The notes: generated from the letters alone by a model not told the origin. A stretch of DNA of 64,000 bases from Campylobacterota bacterium (GCA_020633995.1 JACKCO010000006.1:1-64000); one strand, 5' to 3'. Numbered from the stretch's first letter, positions 10,041 to 19,096 are shown. A program made the numbers and translations.

Positions 10041-12866
10041 ATGACTAGAACGTCAAAATTACTGTTGTTTTTTTTATCTATTTTCTGTCTTCAGCTACAC
10101 CGCGCTTGCGCTCAAGACAGCCTCAGGCTGCGTAATGCCATTATGATTTTTGATGAGGGCAGCGATGTAAAGTACGACCAGAGTGGTAACGCTGTTGGTG
10201 GTGGCGCAATGCTTGCCTGGCTTATGACTGCAGTAGTTCAGCGAGCGGGGATTGTTGTTGTGCATCCCATTGTCTGGCGCATGTTTTTGGAGTATGGGGC
10301 AAAAGTTGGCAATGCTAATGCTTCATATCAATATGCACAGCTGTTTAACGAAAACGAGTGGGAGATGTATAAAGCCGTTGCTGACCAGCAGCCAACCGGT
10401 CATGAGTATCTCTATGTACTTGTTCCCAAGCTGTACAAGCAGCGTATTCTTAAAAGTGCCGATGTCTACAAGAAAGTTATGGTTGGTGCGAGGTCAGATG
10501 TATTGCAGTTTTCGCAGTTTTTTGATCCCAAGAAAAAAATTACAGAGACAGATTTTTTACTTGGCTTGAAGTTGAGTAGTCTGCAAAAAATTGACAAGCC
10601 CCTGCAAGAAAAAAATTATCCGCATTTCTTTTCAAAACAAAGCGAATATTCAAAAAAACGTGAGCTTGCTGGCAAAGTGTTAGGAGTTGGCCTTCTGCGC
10701 AACATTATGGGAAAGATTTTTTTGAACAATGCTGACGTTAAAACTCGTGAAGTTTCTGAAGGAGAAAAACAAGAATTTGAAAAAATACGCAAAAATCTCG
10801 GAGACATAGAGCGAACATTGCCTAAAAAGTTAGCCGTAAAAAAAATTGCGTTAGAACAGGATATAAAAACGTTTCAAAAAGAACTGGCGGTTCTTAAAGA
10901 TGAAAAAGAGAAAAAAGCAAAAGAGATAGATATTAAGAGAAAGCAGGAGGTAGTAAGCCAGATACCTCAGACAATAAAACGTATAGAGTATGACTTGAAG
11001 TTACGACCACAAAAGCTCAAGCCCTTCTCGCTAGCGTTAGCAGAGGTAGACTTTGACAAAAACTTGCTTTTGCCAGTGTGGCAGTTTTTTGCAGCGGGAC
11101 ATGGCGGTGCTGGCAGCCCTGAAACAAATTTGGTTAATTATGTTAAAGAACAGCTTGGTTTTTGGCCAGGACGCGATTTTATCGAGCAGGCTATGCGGCT
11201 CAAGGTTCTGGACAAAAAAAGTTATACAATGCCTCATGGGAATAAACAAAACTGGACCGATAATGAGTCGCAAGAAGTGCTCAGCTACATCGTTTCAAAC
11301 ATGCCTTATGTGTTGCAGCCACAAAAGCCTTCTAATGCTGATGCTAAACTTGCCCAACTTGAACAGTATGCAGCGCAGCTCAAGCAAAAGTCGAACTTGC
11401 CATTTGTGAAGCACAAAACAAAGCAAGAACTTATGGTCGTGTTTGCACTGCGTGGGTATGATTCGGTTGAAAAAATGTTTGGTTGGAGCTCGATTATAAA
11501 TTTGTCGGTCAAATCGTTTAAGATGCTGACCAGATTTTTTAATCAATCCATCAACACACATTTTTTATACTATAGTACCTGTTATGGTGGTGGTGATCAT
11601 TTACAGATGCCATTTCTTGCCAGTGGCGCACCGCAAGAGCTGAGCTATACCGTTGTTGCAGGAGCGCTTGCGCGTCATGAGACAACATCGATTACTCCAT
11701 CAGTTACTTCGATGCATACTACGACGAGTGGATATGAGAAAAACGTTTTGCAAGGCAAATACAAATTTACATCGCGCTATAACTTTATACAGTTTTTTGA
11801 TCAGCTTGACAAGTATTACGATGGCCTGGGCAATAAAACTAAAACTGATCGTATCGATCAGATAGCAAGTATTGTTAGAAACGTGTCGTCATTTTATAGT
11901 GACAAACACCAAACGCTGCAAGACATTTATAACATTCCCCAGGTGAGGCTGCAGGGTACTAGTTGGGCACGCATTCCTGTAGTGGCACCAAAGCTTGGCG
12001 TGCTTGACTCGCCGACAGTGCGCAGTGTACAGCGTAAAAATGGTGTGATTGATTTTTCAGCTAAAGAAGCTGTGCTGTTGCAAAAATATTATACACCAGC
12101 AACGCTCAAGCTTACCGGCTTTGGTGTGCAGCTTGTACCCCTGCTTGATTTTAAAGTTGGCTATTACGACATTCTCTCAACCATTGGTGTGCAGTGCCCC
12201 ATGTTTTACATTGATAAGGTGCAACTTACCGGTGGCGTTAAACAGTTTTTACTCTGGCTTTTGGGCAAAGATAAAGTAGAACAGTCTGCTCCTGGTTGGC
12301 AAAAGCAAGCACAAAGCGCACTCCGAAACGAATCGATCATTGTATTGATTGAAACGCTGACGGGTCAAAACGATTTTGGCGCTGGCAAATTTAAGCCGGG
12401 GGCAGTGACACTTACTTCCGTTGCGTTTGTGATGAATGCACCATTTTTTAACGAGCAGGCACATGACCGTGTGTACTTTACAACGAAAGGTTTTGCTGAC
12501 GACAAGCTTAACGACAAGGTTTACCATTATCAAAAAATACAGGGCCAAGACAATCTCAAACGAACACAGGTTGGTGATGACAAAGCAGTGAGTGGTTATA
12601 ACAAATATTTTGCTCAACTCAAACAAAGCCTACGTGAGTACGATACTGACACCACCAGCCTTACTCAGGTGCTGGCAGGTGTAAAACCTGAACACAAAAC
12701 ACAAAAACCAGTGTTAACCAAACAAAAGATCGATCAACTTAAAAAGAAGAAGGCAAAGCATTGGGAGTTGCCGAGTGCGTCTGACGCATCTGACTCTCCT
12801 GTCCTTGCCATGCTCAGGCTTATGAAGTTGAAGATGATGCGGTTGCTTGCGCGTGTTAAGGGGTAA
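10041..12866 (+). CDS. Large secreted protein, possible caspase-fold (clan CD) peptidase
   Basis: 941 residues with a Sec signal (LLLFFLSIFCLQLHRACA, cleavage near residue 24). No database family comes to mind. Residues about 235-320 are Lys/Glu-rich and probably coiled coil. Two features suggest a clan CD fold. A hydrophobic strand ends in AAGHGG, with His354 in H-G, and later FLYYSTCYGGG carries Cys514 after a strand, in the S-x-C-x-G-type setting. A further strand (LSYTVVAGALA) follows the Cys, as in caspase-like domains. The His-Cys gap of 160 residues is much longer than usual, so an insertion would be needed. A different fold remains possible. Confidence 0.8.
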   Translation: MTRTSKLLLFFLSIFCLQLHRACAQDSLRLRNAIMIFDEGSDVKYDQSGNAVGGGAMLAWLMTAVVQRAGIVVVHPIVWRMFLEYGAKVGNANASYQYAQLFNENEWEMYKAVADQQPTGHEYLYVLVPKLYKQRILKSADVYKKVMVGARSDVLQFSQFFDPKKKITETDFLLGLKLSSLQKIDKPLQEKNYPHFFSKQSEYSKKRELAGKVLGVGLLRNIMGKIFLNNADVKTREVSEGEKQEFEKIRKNLGDIERTLPKKLAVKKIALEQDIKTFQKELAVLKDEKEKKAKEIDIKRKQEVVSQIPQTIKRIEYDLKLRPQKLKPFSLALAEVDFDKNLLLPVWQFFAAGHGGAGSPETNLVNYVKEQLGFWPGRDFIEQAMRLKVLDKKSYTMPHGNKQNWTDNESQEVLSYIVSNMPYVLQPQKPSNADAKLAQLEQYAAQLKQKSNLPFVKHKTKQELMVVFALRGYDSVEKMFGWSSIINLSVKSFKMLTRFFNQSINTHFLYYSTCYGGGDHLQMPFLASGAPQELSYTVVAGALARHETTSITPSVTSMHTTTSGYEKNVLQGKYKFTSRYNFIQFFDQLDKYYDGLGNKTKTDRIDQIASIVRNVSSFYSDKHQTLQDIYNIPQVRLQGTSWARIPVVAPKLGVLDSPTVRSVQRKNGVIDFSAKEAVLLQKYYTPATLKLTGFGVQLVPLLDFKVGYYDILSTIGVQCPMFYIDKVQLTGGVKQFLLWLLGKDKVEQSAPGWQKQAQSALRNESIIVLIETLTGQNDFGAGKFKPGAVTLTSVAFVMNAPFFNEQAHDRVYFTTKGFADDKLNDKVYHYQKIQGQDNLKRTQVGDDKAVSGYNKYFAQLKQSLREYDTDTTSLTQVLAGVKPEHKTQKPVLTKQKIDQLKKKKAKHWELPSASDASDSPVLAMLRLMKLKMMRLLARVKG

Positions 12867-12947
12867 GCAATCGCATCATGTTTTCTTCTAGACTCACACA
12901 CCGTGCCATTCCCAAGCCTGTCCCCTTACTCCGGCCTGCGAGCCGGT

Positions 12948-13015
12948 GCTGTCCAAAGTGTTAAAAAGGGTTTGCTCTAAGCAGAGGGGTCATTCCCGAC
13001 TCCGATCGGGAATCT
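12948..13015 (+). repeat. Family B dispersed repeat (short copy)
   Basis: Begins CTGTCCAAAGTG and ends with the palindrome GTCATTCCCGACTCCGATCGGGAATC. The centre is shortened relative to the copies at 18991 and 33135. Confidence 0.75.
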
Positions 13016-13065
13016 TCTTTCCATTACTAATCGTTATTCCTGATCAATAAAAAGTACTTTAAACG

Positions 13066-13150
13066 AGATCCCCGATGGGACTCGGGGATGACGACTTTTT
13101 TGTTGGATTTGAGTTAACAACGAGTAGCTCAAAAAGTACTTTGGACAGTA
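13066..13150 (-). repeat. Family B dispersed repeat
   Basis: Inverse orientation: GATCCCCGATGGGACTCGGG first, then the TTGTTGGATTTGAGTTAACAACGAG core, then CTTTGGACAGTA. Nearly identical in its core to the copies at 18991-19072 and 33135-33220. Confidence 0.8.
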
Positions 13151-13268
13151 ATGAATCAAGTCCGGAGTGACCCCCTTGTCAAGCAAGGGGGCAGGCTCGC
13201 TATCTATGAATATAAACCGCATCATGTTTTTCTTCACTCACACACCGTGTTATCCTCGATTCAACACT

Positions 13269-13367
13269 CGTCATCCCGGCCTGCGAGCCGGGATCCATGA
13301 AAAGATTCAAATAAGTTTTAGATTTTGACTTTAGAAATGGACTCCGAATCAAGTCCGGAGTGACGAG
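13269..13367 (+). repeat. Family A dispersed repeat
   Basis: Begins CGTCATCCCGGCCTGCGAGCC, has an AT-rich centre, then TTTAGAAATGGACTCCGAATC, and ends AAGTCCGGAGTGACGAG. Both ends are palindromic and the outermost CGTCA/TGACG bases are inverted. Confidence 0.8.
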
Positions 13368-13513
13368 CTTGAAGGGGGCCATCCCCGACAGTCTTCGCGA
13401 AAGTGGGGGGCGGGGATCCAGAACTCGTGACTAGACACCGTGTAACTTTTTTAAACATCAAAACAATGCAAAAAAAGACAACCGCAGGTGTGTTTGACAA
13501 GCCGCTTTTTTAG

Positions 13514-15550
13514 GTGGTAGAATTTTGGACCTTTGTCGAAATGTTTTTCCAAATTTTTTTAATCTTAGGATTTTGTATGATGTACACAAAAAAATTGTCT
13601 CTATTTTTTATTTCTGCGTTTGTGTTTTTGTCCATGGGGGATGCATGCGGCATGGAGGATTTAGGAGGGAAAGTACGTATATTGGAGGGGGCATTACGCG
13701 ATGCTGATACCACAGCACAGACTGTTAGGGGCGAGCTTACCACGTTTCAACGGGAATTACAGCAAAGTAAACAAACTCTACAAACTCTTTTGGCGAATGC
13801 TCAACTGCAGAGACAAGAAGTTAACAAAGCTGCAGCTAATGTGCTTACAAATGCTGCAGAGTTACGGGCAGAATTTCGTGGTATACATCAGCAGGCATTG
13901 GATGATCACAAAAGAGACTTAGGGCAAGAGATTGATCATAAACTTGATGAATTAAATAGAAAAGAACAAGAATTAGATCAAGAGTTTGAACGACGAAAGC
14001 AAGAGCTTTTGAATAATCAGGAAGAAGAACAAAGGCGCGCGCTAGAGCTTGAACGAGAAAAACAGAGAGTCCATAGAGAAGAAATGGAAGCGAATTTGCA
14101 AGCAGAACTTGCAGCAAAAAATAGACTTGCAGATCTCGAGGCAGAAAATATCTACAAAGGGGCGAAAGCAAAAGCCATGGGTGAGCAAGAGGCTCGCTAT
14201 GCTGCTGAGTTGAAAGCAATTCAAGAAAATCCAGAGATCTATAAGTTTCAGCAGCAGGCTCAAGAAGAAGCTAAGCTTCTGGCTGAAGATGGGCACAAGG
14301 ATTTTGTCTTTGCCCGTAACGAGCAAGCACACAAACACGAAATGGCTTTTGATGACAACAACACCAACAACAAAATTAAACTTGAAAACGAACAAGCAAA
14401 AAATCAGCAGGTATTACAAAATCAGAAGTTTACTCACATCTTAACTATCTTGCGCAAGGTCGGCAAAAGTATCCAAGACTTTGTAACCGATAAAACAAAA
14501 ATGGGGTCGGTCATTGGTTTTGGTGCAGCCTCATATGGTACCTACCGTGGCATGCATTTTGCGGCTGATGAGTTTGAGCGTAACTTTAGAAAACCAAACA
14601 TTATTGAACAAACTAATGGCTTGACCATCCCAGAACAAATTAAATCAATTTTTGGCATGGGCAAATACGTCAAACCGCTTCATGTTAACGACGTTATTTT
14701 GGACAAAGAAACCAAAGAACGTGCAACAGAAATTTCAAGAACAATTCAAAACGTTGCTGCTAACGGTGGATACTTTAGAAACTACCTTTTCTGGGGTGCT
14801 CCTGGAACGGGTAAAACATTCCTTGCCCAGGCAATTGCTCATGAAGCTGATGCGATCTACATGTACATGAGTGGTGCAAGTTTGTTTAAGCTTGAAAAAC
14901 AAGAAGCACTGGCAGAAATTGACCGACTGTTTAACTATGCTCGCAGTCAAAGCAAACCTGTTTTGTTGCTTATTGACGAAGCTGAAGTGCTTTTTGGTCA
15001 GCGTAACACGGGCATGAGTGAGGAAAAGAGTGAGGTCATCACACACTTTCTCAGCTTTACTGGTGCCAAGAACAACAAGTTTGCCATGGTTGCGATTACC
15101 AACTACCCAGAGCAGTTTGACGAGGCTATGTTGAGCCGATTCCCTGTTCGTGTACAGTTTAAACTTCCTGGCGTTGACGAGCGTGAAAAAATTATCTGGA
15201 ACCACTTCTGCGCTATCGACCGCGCTAATCAGGAAGTCCCTTCAGATCAAGAAGTTGCGTTTGCAGCTGACTTAACTGGCTTGGGTTACAGAAAGCTTAA
15301 GGCGAAAGCAAAAGAGATTGCACTTAAGACCAAGGGACTGACTGGTCGTGACTTGATGTTTATGTCTGTTGCTATGTGTGATGCGGTTTACGAGTCTAAG
15401 CAGAATATTCTGACTGAGGCGATTATTGACAAATGTGTGTACAACGCATTGCTTGATAACCAACAAGCGCAAGGCGGCTTCCAGCGTGCAAAGCAAACGT
15501 GCGAAGTCTCTGGGCAGTCTGATAGCGTGATGGCTGCAGCTGCTGCATAG
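13514..15550 (+). CDS. ATAD3-like AAA+ ATPase with coiled-coil N-terminus
   Basis: 678 residues. The frame opens with ATG 13514; ATG 13577 (MMYTKKLSLFFISAFVFLSMGDACG) gives a better signal peptide and may be the true start. Residues about 45-310 are a long charged coiled coil. A hydrophobic Gly/Ala/Tyr segment (VIGFGAASYGTYRGMHFAA, about 332-350) follows, then an AAA domain: Walker A GAPGTGKT 428-435, Walker B LLLIDEAE (D488, E489), sensor-1 N530 and a likely arginine finger R542. The order coiled coil, FVTD-x2-K-x-like turn, membrane segment and AAA, plus NKFAMVAITNYPEQFDEA (NKFMLVLASNQPEQFD in animal ATAD3), matches mitochondrial ATAD3. It probably acts at a membrane on proteins; the substrate is unknown. 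Confidence 0.85.
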   Translation: MVEFWTFVEMFFQIFLILGFCMMYTKKLSLFFISAFVFLSMGDACGMEDLGGKVRILEGALRDADTTAQTVRGELTTFQRELQQSKQTLQTLLANAQLQRQEVNKAAANVLTNAAELRAEFRGIHQQALDDHKRDLGQEIDHKLDELNRKEQELDQEFERRKQELLNNQEEEQRRALELEREKQRVHREEMEANLQAELAAKNRLADLEAENIYKGAKAKAMGEQEARYAAELKAIQENPEIYKFQQQAQEEAKLLAEDGHKDFVFARNEQAHKHEMAFDDNNTNNKIKLENEQAKNQQVLQNQKFTHILTILRKVGKSIQDFVTDKTKMGSVIGFGAASYGTYRGMHFAADEFERNFRKPNIIEQTNGLTIPEQIKSIFGMGKYVKPLHVNDVILDKETKERATEISRTIQNVAANGGYFRNYLFWGAPGTGKTFLAQAIAHEADAIYMYMSGASLFKLEKQEALAEIDRLFNYARSQSKPVLLLIDEAEVLFGQRNTGMSEEKSEVITHFLSFTGAKNNKFAMVAITNYPEQFDEAMLSRFPVRVQFKLPGVDEREKIIWNHFCAIDRANQEVPSDQEVAFAADLTGLGYRKLKAKAKEIALKTKGLTGRDLMFMSVAMCDAVYESKQNILTEAIIDKCVYNALLDNQQAQGGFQRAKQTCEVSGQSDSVMAAAAA

Positions 15551-15580
15551 CGAGTAAACACAAGAGATTTTCTTGAGAGA

Positions 15581-15616
15581 GAAGCCACACTAATTTTGGT
15601 GTGGCTTCTTTTTTTT
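15581..15616 (+). terminator. Rho-independent terminator after the AAA ATPase gene
   Basis: GAAGCCACAC and GTGTGGCTTC form a 10-bp perfect stem around TAATTTTG, followed by an eight-base T-run. Confidence 0.9.
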
Positions 15617-15656
15617 GTTGAGGAATACGAGTTGTGGGTGCCATTCTCGACCCAAC

Positions 15657-15737
15657 ACTCGTCATCCCGGCCTACGAGCCGGGATCCAGATAATGATTTT
15701 CCATTTTTCTGGATCCTGAAACAAGTTCAGGAAGACA
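15657..15737. repeat. Hybrid family A/C repeat
   Basis: Begins with the family A end (CTCGTCATCCCGGCCTACG) and finishes with the family C end (GGATCCTGAAACAAGTTCAGG). This shows that ends of different families can be combined around one centre. Confidence 0.65.
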
Positions 15738-15895
15738 TAGTTCAGATGGTTTCAGCTTGTTTTATTTCAATGGAATGGGGCGCTATGCTCAACCTGTTTT
15801 ACTACTGTGCAAAGTGTTTTGAAATAATATTTTTTTAGAGCACATGTTATATTCCCTTGTACTTGGTCAAGGGATCAAGTTTTGCTTTTAAACAT

Positions 15896-15945
15896 TGTCG
15901 TGCTGAACTTGTTTCAGCATCCAGATAATGGTTAGTCAATTTCTG
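15896..15945. repeat. Family C repeat fragment
   Basis: CGTGCTGAACTTGTTTCAGC followed by ATCCAGATAATGG, matching the ends of the copies at 9903 and 15657. Confidence 0.55.
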
Positions 15946-16034
15946 GACTGCCAACGATACCCTGATCAAGTCAGAGGACAGGCGTGGGAGCGATGAATTT
16001 GGGATGCAAGATGCGTATCAATTCGTCAGATACA

Positions 16035-16898
16035 CTACGCAGGCTTTTCAAACTTCAGCAACCGCTGCATAATTTGACGACAGTCCTGCATAACGCAACT
16101 GCTTTCTATGCTGGATGCCAGTCGTGAAAACTCTGTTGCAAGGTAATACAGCGTTGTGCGTGTTGGAGAGTACGGTTGGCCCGTCAGGTTTGCATAGCGT
16201 TGGCCGACATTGTGGGCCAGCCGAGCGTCGAGTAAAAAGAGATAGCGAAAATCAATGTATGGATCGCCCAGTGCAGCGTCACTAAAATCGAAAATGCCGT
16301 TGATAACGTTACGTTCTGTGTCAAAGGCAATGTTATTATGGTACAGGTCATGATGCAATAAAACTGTGTCATGCTGCTCTGTTTGTATTTGGGTGTATTC
16401 GCGCAGTGTCCAGGTCAAAAGATTTTGCAGAGCAGTAGCATGCAATTTGTGTTCAAGCTTTTGTGTAAGCTGCTGGCTTGGCAGTGGCCAGTCAGATGCA
16501 GGTATGTGCAATCTAACGAGTGCGTCACGTGGTAGGGGTGTGTGTAGTTCAAACAAAAATTGTGCAAGCGTTTGGGCAAAATGATCTTTACAGTAACTGC
16601 TGAGTTGATTGTAATCTGCTGGTGTGAGAATCTGGCCATCAATTTTTTTGTAACCAAAACCAACTGGGGAGTTAAACTCAAATATCACCTCTGGAATGGG
16701 CAAGGTTGTTTTGCCTGCAAGTTGTTTGAGCAGTTGCACTTCACGTTGCAAAATTGTTGACCGCATGTGATCTTTTGCAAACCTAAAAATCCATTGTTGA
16801 TCAGCTTGTAAAACGAAGTGGTCACAACTTGGCACATGTTGGATGTGATTTGCATTGATATTGGTCGATAAAATAAGTTTTTTAGCAGCTTCAAGCAT
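16035..16898 (-). CDS. Aminoglycoside phosphotransferase (APH)-fold small-molecule kinase
   Basis: 287 residues. The Brenner motif LHHDLYHNNIAFD carries the catalytic Asp and the Asn, and IFDFSDAALGDPYIDFRYLF carries the metal-binding DFSD. An N-terminal ATP-binding lobe precedes them (FVLQADQQWIFRFAK, with its Lys). This is the APH/choline-kinase fold, which phosphorylates hydroxyl groups of small molecules. The substrate cannot be told from sequence; resistance, homoserine or choline/ethanolamine kinases all share the motifs. The gene is alone and convergent with the AAA gene. The ribosome binding site before ATG 16898 is weak. Confidence 0.85.
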   Translation of the reverse strand: MLEAAKKLILSTNINANHIQHVPSCDHFVLQADQQWIFRFAKDHMRSTILQREVQLLKQLAGKTTLPIPEVIFEFNSPVGFGYKKIDGQILTPADYNQLSSYCKDHFAQTLAQFLFELHTPLPRDALVRLHIPASDWPLPSQQLTQKLEHKLHATALQNLLTWTLREYTQIQTEQHDTVLLHHDLYHNNIAFDTERNVINGIFDFSDAALGDPYIDFRYLFLLDARLAHNVGQRYANLTGQPYSPTRTTLYYLATEFSRLASSIESSCVMQDCRQIMQRLLKFEKPA

Positions 16899-16993
16899 GA
16901 GTATCTTTTGAGTGTTGCTTCATTTTTTTTCTGTTTGCATTTAGACTTGAGCACAAAACAATTAACCCGTAGTTTACAAAAGGAGCATATGTT

Positions 16994-18232
16994 ATGCAAA
17001 GAAGTACTACTTTAACAGCGTTTTTGTTTGTTTGTTTGTACAGTTCGGCTGGTTTTGCGCGGTATGATTTTCCCGAATTAACGGGGGAGTATGCTGTTGG
17101 TAGTACGTTGTGCTATTGGGTTGATGAGCAGCGACGTGAGCTGCATGACAAAGAGCAAGAAAGTCCACGTGAGCTCATGGTCGAAATTTTTTATCCAGCA
17201 TTATTGGGAGTTGATACGTCTGAGCATGAAAAACTGCGTTACGATCCTGTCGCAATTGCTTTTTTAAAAAATGAACTTGAGTGCGAGCAGCTGAGCGCAA
17301 AGCATTTGAAGGGGCTGGATGATGTGTTTACTCACGCGGTTGCTGACGCGTTGCCTGCAACCGAGTACGGCCCATTTCCTATCATTTTTTTTTCACATGG
17401 TTTGTGGGCACCTCGAGCCAATAACACTGCATATGCGCAAGAGCTTGCAAGCCATGGATACGTTGTTGTCTGTATTGGCCACACCTATGCATGTGGTCTG
17501 ACGTTGTTTCCTGATGGTCGCTCTGTTGCTTTTGACGATGAACTGGGTGAATTGTTTGAGCAGCAAGACCAAGAGCAAAACACATGGGTTGCCGACCATG
17601 ACTTTGTGCTGAAAAAGCTGATTGAGCTCAGTGCTCGAGATTTGGTAAATCAGTTTGTTGGATTACTTGATTTTGATCGTGTTGGCATCGTAGGCCATTC
17701 GTTTGGAGGTTCAGTTGCTGCACAGTTATGCCGCACTGACCAGCGGTTTAGTGCTGGGGTTAACCTTGATGGCCCGCTATTTGGCAGCGATGCAAGCAAG
17801 CCAAGCAAAGTGCCGTTTATGACGATGCGTGGTGACGTGTTTCTTAAGCGCTTTGAACAGGAAGATTCAGATGAATTTGATGGTATGTGGGAAGAAAAGG
17901 AACAGCTGCAAAAGCGTTATATTGATGCGATTGATCAGTTTTGCCAGCAGGCAGAAGTTGATAATTATCTTTTGACTATTCATGGTGCTGATCATTTGTC
18001 GTTTACTGATGCGCCTATTTTAAAAAGGAGCTGCTTCATGCTTGGGTACCTTGACTTTTTGACTGGTACGATTGAAGAGCTGCGTATGAATAAACTCGTT
18101 AATGATTATCTGGTTAATTTTTTCGATCAGTACTTGAAAAACAAGAAGTCTGAATTGCTTAATCAAAAAAAATCGCCCCACAGGGGTGTGTTTGTTAAGC
18201 GCTTTGCTGTGTCTGAAGATGTAAAAAACTGA
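16994..18232 (+). CDS. Secreted PAF-acetylhydrolase-like (group VII PLA2) alpha/beta hydrolase
   Basis: 412 residues. The signal peptide is MQRSTTLTAFLFVCLYSSAGFA. The core matches platelet-activating-factor acetylhydrolase isoform II: oxyanion strand FPIIFFSHGLWAPR, LASHGYVVV, nucleophile Ser236 in VGHSFGGS, Asp259 in VNLDGPLF (23 residues later, the same spacing as in the human enzyme) and probable His334 in IHGADHLSFTD. These enzymes hydrolyse short or oxidised sn-2 acyl chains of phospholipids. Export suggests action on host lipids. Start ATG 16994 has an AGGAG site 7-12 nt upstream. The next gene begins 16 nt after the stop, so they probably form an operon. Confidence 0.88.
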   Translation: MQRSTTLTAFLFVCLYSSAGFARYDFPELTGEYAVGSTLCYWVDEQRRELHDKEQESPRELMVEIFYPALLGVDTSEHEKLRYDPVAIAFLKNELECEQLSAKHLKGLDDVFTHAVADALPATEYGPFPIIFFSHGLWAPRANNTAYAQELASHGYVVVCIGHTYACGLTLFPDGRSVAFDDELGELFEQQDQEQNTWVADHDFVLKKLIELSARDLVNQFVGLLDFDRVGIVGHSFGGSVAAQLCRTDQRFSAGVNLDGPLFGSDASKPSKVPFMTMRGDVFLKRFEQEDSDEFDGMWEEKEQLQKRYIDAIDQFCQQAEVDNYLLTIHGADHLSFTDAPILKRSCFMLGYLDFLTGTIEELRMNKLVNDYLVNFFDQYLKNKKSELLNQKKSPHRGVFVKRFAVSEDVKN

Positions 18233-18248
18233 GAAAAGGAGAGAGGAG

Positions 18249-18836
18249 ATGAAGGTACGTTTGTTGTTGGTGTTGCTTTGGCTACTATTTTTACCAGGTA
18301 CGAGCTTGTGTAGTCAAAGTATAGCTGTAGCACTTGCCGAGAAAGCGCTTGAGTGCAATATTTCCCTTTTGGAAGACGAGCGTGAAACTGGGCAGTTTTT
18401 GTGCAAGCATGGATGTCGAGATCTTGCTCCCCGTTGTGGTCAAAATAAATTGTTGCATATTTGCGTGAAAAACAAAACACCACTGCTGGTACATATTCCT
18501 CGTTATCTTGCTTTGAATGAGGGTATTGATCCATCTATAGAAGATATTGCGGTAGGGCATGGGTGGAAGGCTGCCTTGTGTGTCACACTGTTTGCTCTGA
18601 CCGGTGGCATGATATTGGACGGAGAGCATAGACTTAAATCACTTACCGGCATGACTTGCCTTGAAGATGGCAAGGCTGTTCAAGTAATTTGTAGTGGCAA
18701 ATTTTATGAGATTCCAGCCTGGCATGAGTTCAACCGAATCATTATTTTCCCCGAAGTGTTTGATCTTAACTTAGATTGTATTCGTCAGGATTTGGAAAAA
18801 AGAATTGTTGTTGATGCGAGTCGAGCTCGGTTGTGA
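18249..18836 (+). CDS. Secreted/membrane protein, unknown
   Basis: 195 residues with a signal peptide (MKVRLLLVLLWLLFLPGTSLCS) and a strong GGAGAGAGGAG site directly before ATG. The pattern HICVKNKTPLLVHIPRYL, followed by an acidic stretch and a hydrophobic segment (WKAALCVTLFALTGGMIL, about 98-115), loosely resembles the middle of the proteins at 3491 and 19097. It may be a distant member of that family. Five of its Cys residues precede the membrane segment. It is co-directional with the PAF-AH-like gene 16 nt upstream. Function unknown. Confidence 0.75.
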   Translation: MKVRLLLVLLWLLFLPGTSLCSQSIAVALAEKALECNISLLEDERETGQFLCKHGCRDLAPRCGQNKLLHICVKNKTPLLVHIPRYLALNEGIDPSIEDIAVGHGWKAALCVTLFALTGGMILDGEHRLKSLTGMTCLEDGKAVQVICSGKFYEIPAWHEFNRIIIFPEVFDLNLDCIRQDLEKRIVVDASRARL

Positions 18837-18924
18837 TGGTTATTTTTTGTTGTTTACAATGCTAAAAGTTGCTCTCATAAAATCTAAAAAATTATGCATT
18901 TTACCTCTAGTGTGTCTCAAAGCT

Positions 18925-18960
18925 CGTCATGCCGGCCCTCGAGCCGGTATCCATGTTAAA
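18925..18960 (+). repeat. Family A end, solo
   Basis: CTCGTCATGCCGGCCCTCGA followed by GCCGGTATCCATG: one terminal palindrome of family A without its partner end. A family B copy follows at 18991. Confidence 0.6.
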
Positions 18961-18990
18961 TACTTGTCATTTCCGACTCAGATTTACAAC

Positions 18991-19072
18991 GGTCCAAGGT
19001 GTTTTTTGAGGTGCTCGTTGTTAACTAAAATCCAACAAAAATGGTGTCATCCCCGAGTCCCATCGGGGATCT
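18991..19072 (+). repeat. Family B dispersed repeat (near-complete)
   Basis: GGTCCAAGGTGTTTTTTGAG, GTGCTCGTTGTTAACTAAAATCC, then GTCATCCCCGAGTCCCATCGGGGAT. It lies directly before the gene at 19097, so its end palindrome forms a stem in the 5' leader of that mRNA. Confidence 0.8.
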
Positions 19073-19096
19073 AAAAAATTGAAAGCGAAATAAATT

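Larger units (their letters stand above)
12867..13513. other. Intergenic region packed with dispersed repeats
   Basis: A 647-nt gap holding two family B copies in opposite orientation (12948-13015 and 13066-13150), a family A copy (13269-13367) and short solo palindromes: CCCCCTTGTCAAGCAAGGGGG near 13171 and a CCCCGAC...GGCGGGGATCC end near 13384-13411. No gene is seen. The promoter of the AAA gene should lie in the last 100 nt. Confidence 0.7.
15617..16034. other. Intergenic region with nested repeats
   Basis: A gap of about 420 nt between convergent genes. It holds a hybrid A/C repeat (15657-15737) and a second family C fragment (15896-15945). A fragment of the family B start (CTACTGTGCAAAGTGTTTTGAAA) lies near 15802-15827. 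No gene is seen. Confidence 0.6.

Noticed and set aside
13514..15550. FtsH-like protease
   Set aside because: The AAA domain is not followed by a HEXXH protease domain, and the long N-terminal coiled coil does not fit FtsH.
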